This document shows positions 45,113 through 50,938 of a stretch of DNA of 50,938 bases, piece after piece; position 1 is the stretch's first letter, and every line of letters starts with the position of its first letter. The position numbers and the translations under genes are program-made. Source of the DNA: CAYUCJ01 sp049282265. GTDB lineage: Bacteria; Desulfobacterota; DSM-4660; Desulfatiglandales; Desulfatiglandaceae. The DNA lies in the NCBI GenBank assembly GCA_049282265.1, contig JBAPTR010000278.1:1-50938 (forward strand), written 5' to 3'. The notes beneath the pieces were generated by a model, which saw nothing but the letters and a program-made list of their open reading frames with translations, had not been told where the DNA came from and made no database searches.

Positions 45113-45334
45113 TCATCGCAACGGCTTGAAAAGATACTCAAGCCCGTTCACCTTTACTTCATAGACGATGTCCAGCATCCGGCCCAGTTCCCCTTCGGGA
45201 AAGCCCTTTCTTGCAAACCATATGACATAGGGCTCGGGAAGATCGATGAGCAGACGCCCCTTGTACCTACCAAAGGGCATCCGTATCTTCGCAAGCTTTA
45301 ATAATACCTCCGGATCCGGTGTTGCGTCTTCCAT
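45113..45334 (-). CDS. DUF3820 family protein
   Basis: 73 residues with the family core RMPFGRYKGRLLIDLPEPYVIWFARKGF and LGRMLDIVYEVK. ATG 45334 is preceded by AAGGA at a good distance. DUF3820 proteins are small, cytoplasmic and described only as putative virulence or quorum-linked factors; no activity is established. It lies alone between an IS remnant and the 4-hydroxybutyryl-CoA dehydratase operon. The 247-base gap upstream (45335-45581) contains a plus-strand promoter-like sequence. Confidence 0.88.
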   Translation of the reverse strand: MEDATPDPEVLLKLAKIRMPFGRYKGRLLIDLPEPYVIWFARKGFPEGELGRMLDIVYEVKVNGLEYLFKPLR

Positions 45335-45527
45335 TATAGTATCCTTATTTCCAGCCTGAAAGGAAGTACCGTTTGTTTTATCGTCTGATTCTCACCCCGT
45401 TGACTCGGTTGGTATTGCCTGCTTGAGACACATATATATCTGAATCAACGATGTTTTTCAATTTATTTCGCATTCGGAAAACCTTCAATCGCGGATCATG
45501 GGTTTTTTGTAGGACTGCTTTTTTTTC

Positions 45528-45556
45528 TTGACTCACAAGGGCACATTCTCTATACT
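45528..45556 (+). promoter_or_regulatory. Promoter-like sequence pointing antisense to the abfD operon
   Basis: TTGACT (45528-45533) and TATACT (45551-45556), each 5 of 6 to consensus, with a 17-base spacer. It points to the right, into the 3' end of minus-strand genes, and no plus-strand gene follows. It could drive an antisense or small RNA, or be chance in AT-rich DNA. Confidence 0.4.
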
Positions 45557-45581
45557 TTTTTCCTGAAAAAGCAAGTTCTTA

Positions 45582-45662
45582 TCAGTTCAGTTCAAGTTTT
45601 CCATCCGATGCGGAAATCAAGGCAGCATTTGCGAGATACGGAACCATATCTTCCTTATCCAT
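45582..45662 (-). pseudogene. 26-codon open frame with strong ribosome site, probable gene stub
   Basis: ATG 45662 follows AAGGAGGAATTAA, one of the best ribosome sites in the window. The encoded peptide is MDKEDMVPYLANAALISASD then GKLELN and a stop. It reads like the N terminus of a helical protein (compare acidic TerB-like starts) that is cut after 26 residues. It begins directly after the stop of the CGGC-motif protein, so it was part of that operon. It is either a true small protein or the head of a deleted gene. Confidence 0.45.
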
Positions 45663-45926
45663 TTAATTCCTCCTTATTCGTTTTATGAATTTATTTGAAT
45701 CTTCCATACTTGTTATTGTATGGATTTTCAAATTCTCAAAAGACTTCAAATCAGCGCACGCGGTACTGCAACCATTTACAGACAAAATCAAATCGACATC
45801 CTCGCTTTCGGCCCCAACAATTTCGATTTTGTCCTTCAGGCTTTGCCTTATATGCTCTACAATAGCGACCCGATCATATTCGGGATTGCAGCCGCCACAG
45901 TATTTTATTCCCACGCGCAGTTTCAA
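45663..45926 (-). CDS. Small protein with CGGC and CSTAC motifs, unknown function
   Basis: About 87 residues from TTG 45926 (LKLRVGIKYCGGCNPEYDRV); the frame extends to 45992 but would overlap the upstream gene, and GTG 45914 is another possible start. Two cysteine motifs stand out: YCGGCNPEYDR near the N terminus and VNGCSTACADL in the second half. They could bind metal or an iron-sulfur cluster, or act as a thiol pair. The fold looks like a small alpha/beta domain. It begins four to five bases after the dehydratase stop, so it is co-transcribed and may assist maturation of that oxygen-sensitive enzyme; this link is inference. Confidence 0.72.
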   Translation of the reverse strand: MKLRVGIKYCGGCNPEYDRVAIVEHIRQSLKDKIEIVGAESEDVDLILSVNGCSTACADLKSFENLKIHTITSMEDSNKFIKRIRRN

Positions 45927-45930
45927 AACC

Positions 45931-47382
45931 TTATGATTCCTTAATCCCACAAAGCTTCCTGGCGGCCCTCTGTTTCTCCTGCATGTTCTCACGGCGCGAT
46001 ATCATAATTCTCTGTGCCTGCGGCGACCCGGCCCCATGCATGGATTCCGTAAGATAGCCTACCGCGGCCGTACCTAATGTGATATTTTCAATCAACCTCA
46101 GAATGCGCATGCGGTTTTCCGTTGGGATATCGGAATTGGCCTTCAGGTATTTTTCAAGCCATTTGCCGGTCTCCGGGGACCTCAGGTCCTTGTCGGAGGG
46201 CATGGTCACCATCAACCCGCCGGCAATATCCTGTGCAAGCCTCGCAATCTCAAAGGGAAAACGCGTCACGTTATGTTTGTGAACGTTTGCTAATAAGATA
46301 TTAACATTGTATGTCCCGCTGGGCTCTTTGTGCCCTTCGGAGGCACAGGCGATACAACCGCAATAAAGGGTCTCATTCAAATGGTTCATCTCCACGGTTT
46401 TGTCTTTCACATGCGAGGCCTTGGCCACACCGTTGTACTCGGCAACCGTCTGAGCGGCACCGATAAGTACATCTCCGACCCCGACCTTACAAGCATAGCT
46501 TTGCCTGTGATAGGCCGCGAAATTCTCAACTAACTGCCCGGCAAAATCGGATTCCTTGTACATGAAAACACGTTCCCATGGGACAAAAACATTATCAAAA
46601 ACGACAAGGGCCTCATGCCCTCCAAACAACACATTCCCCCTGTCTATGGTATCGCCTTCAAGCTTTCTGGTATCGCAGGATTGGCGTCCCATAATATAAA
46701 TAATGCCTTCCGCATCACTGGGCAGGGCAAAGGAGATGGCATAATCCTTATCTTCTTCCCTCATCGCGATTGTGGGCATAACGATTACTTCATGGGAATT
46801 CACGGCCCCTGTCTGGTGGGCCTTGGCCCCTCTCACCACAATGCCCTGTTTTCTTTCCTCTACCACATGCACGTACTGATCCGGATCAGGCTGCCTATGG
46901 GGCGGAAGGCTCCTGTCGCCCTTGGGGTCTGTCATTGCACCGTCGCAGGTCAGGTCATTTTCCTGGACATATTCGAGATATTTCAAAAAACGCCGGTAAT
47001 ATTCCGTCCCGTATTTTTCATCAATGTTGAAGGTAACGATAGATAGCGCGTTAAGGGCATCCATTCCAACACATCTCTGAAAACAGCATCCTGTTTCACG
47101 TCCCAGCAACCTACCCATCTTGCTCTTCTTAACCAGATCCCCGATGCTTTGGTGAATATGGGTGAACCGGTTAATCTTTTTGCCCGTAATATGTGACCTC
47201 GCAGTCATAATGTCCTCGTGTTCGGGAAGGTGGGCCAATTCGTAGGTTTTGGCAACGGCCTTCATAGAAGGCCGGATGATAGGGTTATCCACCAGGTTTT
47301 CAACACGCTTTCCGAACATATGAACCACCATATTCAGGTGCCTCAGGCTTTCCTCATATTGTTCCGCTGTCATCATAGGCAT
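45931..47382 (-). CDS. abfD: 4-hydroxybutyryl-CoA dehydratase / vinylacetyl-CoA isomerase family
   Basis: 483 residues, matching the AbfD flavin and [4Fe-4S] enzyme throughout: CCFQRCVGMDALNA with the two N-terminal cluster cysteines, ENDLTCDGAMTDPKGDR, RGAKAHQTGA, GRQSCDTRK, GGHEALVVFDNVF, HLNETLYC and TESMHGAGSPQAQR. The enzyme dehydrates 4-hydroxybutyryl-CoA to crotonyl-CoA in 4-aminobutyrate fermentation and autotrophic 4-hydroxybutyrate cycles. The third and fourth cluster ligands are His and Cys in YHRQSYACKVG, which is one residue shorter than in Clostridium AbfD (His292, Cys299). ATG 47382 follows AAAAGGAG. No other pathway gene adjoins it. Confidence 0.93.
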   Translation of the reverse strand: MPMMTAEQYEESLRHLNMVVHMFGKRVENLVDNPIIRPSMKAVAKTYELAHLPEHEDIMTARSHITGKKINRFTHIHQSIGDLVKKSKMGRLLGRETGCCFQRCVGMDALNALSIVTFNIDEKYGTEYYRRFLKYLEYVQENDLTCDGAMTDPKGDRSLPPHRQPDPDQYVHVVEERKQGIVVRGAKAHQTGAVNSHEVIVMPTIAMREEDKDYAISFALPSDAEGIIYIMGRQSCDTRKLEGDTIDRGNVLFGGHEALVVFDNVFVPWERVFMYKESDFAGQLVENFAAYHRQSYACKVGVGDVLIGAAQTVAEYNGVAKASHVKDKTVEMNHLNETLYCGCIACASEGHKEPSGTYNVNILLANVHKHNVTRFPFEIARLAQDIAGGLMVTMPSDKDLRSPETGKWLEKYLKANSDIPTENRMRILRLIENITLGTAAVGYLTESMHGAGSPQAQRIMISRRENMQEKQRAARKLCGIKES

Positions 47383-47480
47383 ACTTTATCTCCTTTTAAT
47401 CCTCTGTTGATACCCTATTAAAAGGTCGCTTTTTACCTTTTGGTTCAAATGGCTTTTTCGCCGAACCAGAACATATTGGA

Positions 47481-47509
47481 ATAATAACACATCTGCGCCA
47501 TTGTCCCAA
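47481..47509 (-). promoter_or_regulatory. Candidate promoter for the abfD operon
   Basis: On the minus strand TTGGGA (47509-47504, 4 of 6) and TATTAT (47486-47481, 5 of 6) are 17 bases apart, about 100 bases upstream of ATG 47382. Confidence 0.45.
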
Positions 47510-47656
47510 ATCGGTTTCTGTGTATACCGGTACATACTTGCAAAAGAAGTCATCGTCTTGAGGAGCCAAATGAAAGGAAAATCACCGGATCCATCCCAAT
47601 AGGTTTGATAAATCCACACGTTTCCGATGCCCATAATCCGTACTTTAAGAAGAGGG

Positions 47657-47911
47657 TCATCTCTCTCTGACTATAGCGAATGCTTGAGTGCATGATTTAA
47701 TACGCCCATCGTCCACCATGCGCAAAGCGTCAGCTTTCTTACGCTGATCCATGTATATTGGGAACGCAGTCATGTCGAGCTTCTTTTTGGCATAAAAAGT
47801 ACCGTCTTCAACCCAACATCCAGCAATTGCCCAATTTGGAGAAATGAAACCTACCAGAATAATCCTATTGAAAGCACCCTTGCTGTTGTTCTCGATGTGT
47901 GTTTCATCGGT
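47657..47911 (-). pseudogene. Unrecognised 84-codon coding remnant
   Basis: A minus-strand frame between a stop at 47914-47912 and TGA 47659-47657 encodes FNRIILVGFISPNWAIAGCW, then DGTFYAKKKLDMTAFPIYMD and RKKADALRMVDDGRIKS. The composition looks coding, but there is no usable start near its beginning. I do not recognise the family. It lies in the 768-base gap between abfD and the aldehyde dehydrogenase remnant; the rest of that gap (47912-48094) shows nothing I can support. Confidence 0.4.
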
Positions 47912-48094
47912 CTAGCCTCCCAGCAATTGGATTTTGATTTCCGCGAACATGGCCATGTGCGATGGCCGGAAGTTGAAGGCCGGAGGTCATCCCAACCATG
48001 GCCTTGTTAGCCCTTTCCCTGCCTCCTCCACCGCTGACGATGATTCCGTCTAATCCGACGGAAAGTGAGAAAGAGCCCTTAGCCCCGAGTCTCA

Positions 48095-48550
48095 ATTGCA
48101 GCCGACAACTCCGATGGGCTGCCTGATCGTCATGCAGAATTTGTCCGGTAGTTAGGAGGTGGTTGTCTCCCCGAATAGCCGCCTCCCTTCTCCGGAAATA
48201 TATTCCAGAAAATCAATGGCTTCCTGGACGTCCGCTTTTCCCTCTGAAATCACTTTTCCCATCTCTTTGGTAACAAGTTCGCCGAGGACATTTTTTCTCT
48301 CCCGCATGATGGATGCGGCCTTGAGAAGAATTTCTCCCCTTTTGGGAGCGGGCAAGCGTTTCCATTTGGGAAAAGCCTTTTTCGCAGCATCTACTGCCCT
48401 GGAAACGTCTGTATGGGTACCTCTTGCGAATTCGCCCAGAATCAACCCAGTCGCAGGGTCTCGCGACTCGAAAGTTCGTCCGCTGGCTGAGTCTGCCCAC
48501 TCGCCGTTGATATAAAGACCATACCTTTTCATGTTCTCTTTCGTTGCCAT
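48095..48550 (-). pseudogene. Aldehyde dehydrogenase fragment with in-frame stop
   Basis: ATG 48550 opens a normal N terminus of NAD(P)-dependent aldehyde dehydrogenases of the succinate-semialdehyde type: YINGEWADSASGRTFESRDP, AKKAFPKWKRL and GRRLFGETTTS. TAA at 48154-48152 interrupts at the place where a glutamate is expected. After the stop the same frame continues LPDKFCMTIRQPIGVVGC for 19 codons and then ends. So a nonsense mutation was followed, or preceded, by loss of the remaining 330 or so residues, including the catalytic cysteine. In GABA or 4-hydroxybutyrate metabolism such an enzyme would be a natural partner of the adjacent dehydratase, but it is clearly dead here. Confidence 0.8.
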
Positions 48551-48630
48551 CGGTTATTGGTGGGAAGGGGTGATGCTTCCGTTTACCTCAGGCTTCCTCC
48601 ACAGAAAACATACAGAGAAAATATATGGAA

Positions 48631-49053
48631 TCACTTCATGAAGTTCAGAGTGACCGATTCACCATCCACATTCCGCTTCAGCTTGATACGCATTTCGATA
48701 CTCCCATCCCTGACACCGACCGCAAAAGGCGTTTCGACTTCATCTCCTTCAAGATGGGTGATGTCTCTCATCACCTCGATGATCTTCGCACCGGTTTCAG
48801 TGCCGGGGTCCGGAAGGACTGCCTCCCGATATTCAGCCGTCACGGTTGCCGCGCCTTTCTTTGAATTGAAAAAGGTAATTTTTTTGGCACCCGCATTGAT
48901 CCCGTGGAGAACGGCAAGTGCCAACCATTTCACTGCGGCCTCGTGTTTGTCGATGTCTTTCTTCAGTAAGGACATCTCCTTGAGAGGATCGGTAGTGGCA
49001 AAACAGTCACAAAGCTCCTGGACCTTCAGATGTAAACTCTGTTTGTCCTTCAT
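48631..49053 (-). CDS. Hypothetical protein, 140 residues
   Basis: ATG 49053 follows GAGGAGGG. The first half is helical (LKKDIDKHEAAVKWLALAVLHG). The second half is beta-rich, with AATVTAEYREAVLPDPGTETG and a final RIKLKRNVDGESVTLNFMK. No signal, membrane segment or catalytic motif is recognised. It is soluble and acidic. It lies upstream of the aldehyde dehydrogenase remnant and downstream of another unknown small gene on the same strand. The good ribosome site and coding-like composition support it as real. Confidence 0.65.
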   Translation of the reverse strand: MKDKQSLHLKVQELCDCFATTDPLKEMSLLKKDIDKHEAAVKWLALAVLHGINAGAKKITFFNSKKGAATVTAEYREAVLPDPGTETGAKIIEVMRDITHLEGDEVETPFAVGVRDGSIEMRIKLKRNVDGESVTLNFMK

Positions 49054-49176
49054 AGCACCCTCCTCTTTCTGTTTTTGACGGGTCTGATTCCCTGATTCTC
49101 AACCGTCACCCGACAGATAGTGAGACGTGGGGAGAGAATCTATTCCACCATTCCTCACCTCCATCGTTTGAGCTCA

Positions 49177-49482
49177 TCAGCTTTTGCTCACGGTCTTATA
49201 TTTGGCATAAAGATCATGGAGCTTCCTTCTGAGCGCTTTGATTTTCCTGCTGTCTTCGGCGGATGACCAGCTGGGCTCGCTGATTGAAAAAAGGCTGTTG
49301 CTCAGTTCATCGATGACATGTTCGGTTGCCTGGCACCACTCAGAGGTGCAGGCATCGGCCATCCCGGCGGCTTCGTCGATGTCCTCTTCCAGCATGTCCA
49401 GACCTTTCCCGAGATTGTCCACAAAGACACGCCATCCCTCAACCACTTCTTTCTCGATTCCATCTTTTCTTGGCATTGTCAT
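49177..49482 (-). CDS. Hypothetical helical protein, about 101 residues
   Basis: ATG 49482 is chosen because GGGAGG lies about eight bases upstream. The protein is helical: EKEVVEGWRVFVDNLGKGLD, MLEEDIDEAAGMADACTSEW, CQATEHVIDELSNSLFSISE and a basic tail KIKALRRKLHDLYAKYK. The same frame stays open to 49890; an ATG at 49677 would add 65 plausible residues (ETSELTAKNRIEETLKVPD), so a 166-residue form is possible. The far upstream part with several aromatic residues looks non-coding. No family is recognised. Confidence 0.55.
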   Translation of the reverse strand: MTMPRKDGIEKEVVEGWRVFVDNLGKGLDMLEEDIDEAAGMADACTSEWCQATEHVIDELSNSLFSISEPSWSSAEDSRKIKALRRKLHDLYAKYKTVSKS

Positions 49483-49989
49483 TTTCCATACCTCCCTTTC
49501 TGCTTGCAGTTTTGGATTTTCCTTCTTTCCGAAATTGAAATGTTCTTCTCCATCAAAAATGGGGTACTCAAGGAAAGCCGAGGAGTTTTGGGACGGTGTA
49601 TTCGCAAGGGGATCACGATCGGGTACCTTTAATGTTTCCTCAATCCTGTTTTTGGCAGTAAGCTCGGAAGTCTCCATGAGTACATGATTCGTATCCGCTT
49701 CCCTATATCTAAAAATATAGGCAGGACAAAAGGGTGTGTCAAGATGGAGATACCTCCAAGTCCACCCCCTAAAGAGAAACAATTGAAACCTACTGCGTGC
49801 CAGGAACCATTTTTTAACTCGTACACCGCTTTTGCGTTTCAGGCGGCAGATTACCTCCACAACATTATAAAGTTCAGTTTCTCTTGACACACAAGGCCAA
49901 ATTCCCCATAGTCAAAGCCCGAAAAGGAAGTTTTTGTCATTCTCACCTCACCTGCTGGAGAGCCTTGTCTCCGAGCTGTTTGACGGATT

Positions 49990-50938
49990 TCATTCAAGAA
50001 AGTATACCCCATAGGGGAGGACCTGCCCGTTAAACAATGTACCCGTAATCAGTTCAAATCTTGTCTCGTGTTCAGGCAAAAGGATTGTCTCATCGCTTAC
50101 ATTGATTATGGCCAGCACTTCTTCGCTTTGGAATTTTCTCACGATGGCCACAAGGCGCTTATCTATTTCCAGAACTTTCCTCGTCCCCGCGGGGTGAAAA
50201 GCGCGGATCCGTTTCCTTGCATCCAGCAAGCTCAGAAAGGGCTTCATTACCTGGTGTCGCAGCGAGTGTTCATTGGCAAGGGAGGCCATTATGACCTCCA
50301 GGGGCAGTCTTTTACGATTGATCATCCGTTTGATTCCCGTCTTCTTTACTCCCTCGTGATCGTTCCTGGAACCCAGGAGGCTGTGGATGTAGATGCCTGG
50401 AACCCCCTTCAGGACCAGCATGACGGCCTGGGATGCAATGAATCTTTTGACCGCATAGGGGTCATCTGGTCTGGTGGGGTCGTTAATGGCATCAAAATAG
50501 GTGATGTTGAGCTCGTAAGGTACTTTTCTTCCGTCTTTCATTTCGTAAGAAATGAGTCCGTTATGGGCAGTGGTGAGGCGATGCAGATTTTCCAATTCCT
50601 CGTCATCAAGAATTCCCCGGGCACCGGGCAATCCGATGCCGTCGTGGGATGCCAGAAAGTCGAAAAAGAGAAGGTCCTGCCGGGTCCTGTTGGTAAGCTC
50701 GTTGATATGCGATGCATCTTTCCGGGCGAAGGCATCCAGCACCAGGGGAGGAAGCGAAAATTGATAGACCATATGCGCTTCATCTCCTTCTCCCAAGTAC
50801 GATATGTTCTCCTTGTAGGGGAAATTGGCTTCAGCCAAAATGAGCGCGTAGGGCGCCACATATTGGAGGATACTCCTGAGGAGCCTTACGATCTGATGTG
50901 TCTTTGACAAATTGATGCAGTGGGTATGGGCTTCCTTC
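49990..50938 (-). CDS. GH13 sucrose phosphorylase-type enzyme, 5' part outside window
   Basis: The frame is open through the window edge; KEAHTHCINLSKTHQIVRLL precedes the first possible start, so the gene begins beyond 50938. The part present covers the end of the alpha-amylase barrel. LILAEANFPYKENISYLGEG contains the acid/base glutamate, and FDFLASHDGIGLPGARG contains the transition-state aspartate. GVPGIYIHSLLGSRND and a C-terminal beta domain ending GVYFLE follow. The nucleophile aspartate lies in the missing part. The AEAN and ASHDGIG forms fit subfamily 18 (sucrose or glucosylglycerate phosphorylases), which cleave glycosides with phosphate to give glucose-1-phosphate. The exact substrate is not readable. 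Confidence 0.88.
   Translation of the reverse strand, partial: KEAHTHCINLSKTHQIVRLLRSILQYVAPYALILAEANFPYKENISYLGEGDEAHMVYQFSLPPLVLDAFARKDASHINELTNRTRQDLLFFDFLASHDGIGLPGARGILDDEELENLHRLTTAHNGLISYEMKDGRKVPYELNITYFDAINDPTRPDDPYAVKRFIASQAVMLVLKGVPGIYIHSLLGSRNDHEGVKKTGIKRMINRKRLPLEVIMASLANEHSLRHQVMKPFLSLLDARKRIRAFHPAGTRKVLEIDKRLVAIVRKFQSEEVLAIINVSDETILLPEHETRFELITGTLFNGQVLPYGVYFLE

Noticed and set aside
47386..47634. Minus-strand 82-codon frame upstream of abfD
   Set aside because: It contains the likely abfD promoter and leader, has no ribosome site of its own and no recognised motif.
47904..48095. Minus-strand 63-codon frame (GIIVSGGGGRERANKAMVGM)
   Set aside because: It starts at the broken end of the aldehyde dehydrogenase remnant, with no ribosome site. 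It could be another fragment, but I cannot assign it.
1..50938. CRISPR array, prophage or intact transposon
   Set aside because: No regularly spaced direct repeats, phage structural genes or complete transposase with terminal repeats were seen on reading the window.

Overview
The window most resembles a chromosome segment of a strictly anaerobic deltaproteobacterium (Desulfobacterota, sulfate-reducer or syntroph type). This is an inference. It rests on the PAS-rich hybrid kinase style, several acyl-CoA ligases, an AbfD-type 4-hydroxybutyryl-CoA dehydratase, DUF502/DUF302/DUF3820 proteins, a TamA/TamB outer-membrane module and multi-hairpin intergenic repeats. Most of the segment is GC-rich with tightly packed genes. 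A few belts are AT-richer and contain broken genes.

Layout. 1-3.7 kb: the end of a PAS-histidine kinase-receiver hybrid, a PAS-gene remnant ended by a REP-like palindrome, and an exported transglutaminase-like protein. 3.8 kb: a proline-type tRNA with an abnormal anticodon arm. 4-6.8 kb (minus): an acyl-CoA ligase/enoyl-CoA hydratase fusion followed by an XRE-cupin regulator. 6.9-13.2 kb: an acetate-activation and protein-acetylation cluster. On the minus strand this is acetyl-CoA synthetase, GNAT acetyltransferase, AcuC-like deacetylase and a second AMP-forming ligase; a sirtuin converges on it across a 165-bp palindrome. 13.6-18.1 kb (minus): an MFS transporter and a NorQ/NorD-type MoxR-VWA pair. 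18.4-32.2 kb (plus): methyltransferase-recB-recD, then fadD-sfsA-ClC, then a fusion of an endonuclease Q-type PHP nuclease with a UvrD-family helicase.

32.2-34.3 kb is a debris belt: an amidohydrolase fragment, a frameshifted DUF302 gene, a hairpin repeat and two intact small genes. 34.3-43.1 kb: an ADP-ribosylglycohydrolase-fold protein divergent from a quinone oxidoreductase, then tamB-tamA. 43.1-50.9 kb (minus): a truncated MscS-like gene, a universal stress protein, DUF502, an IS4-like transposase remnant, DUF3820, the 4-hydroxybutyryl-CoA dehydratase operon, an aldehyde dehydrogenase pseudogene, two unknown small proteins and a GH13 sucrose-phosphorylase-type enzyme cut by the window end.

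How the parts may work together. The acs cluster holds the target, the writer and both known eraser classes (zinc-type and NAD-type) for lysine acetylation of acyl-CoA synthetases, so acetate activation is probably controlled after translation. The recBD and EndoQ-UvrD genes form a DNA-repair-rich stretch. The EndoQ-UvrD fusion carries two matches to the bacterial sliding-clamp binding motif, one at the end of each enzymatic module, which suggests a clamp-tethered nuclease-helicase for deaminated DNA. That fusion is the most interesting element in the window. No CRISPR array, intact transposon or prophage is visible.
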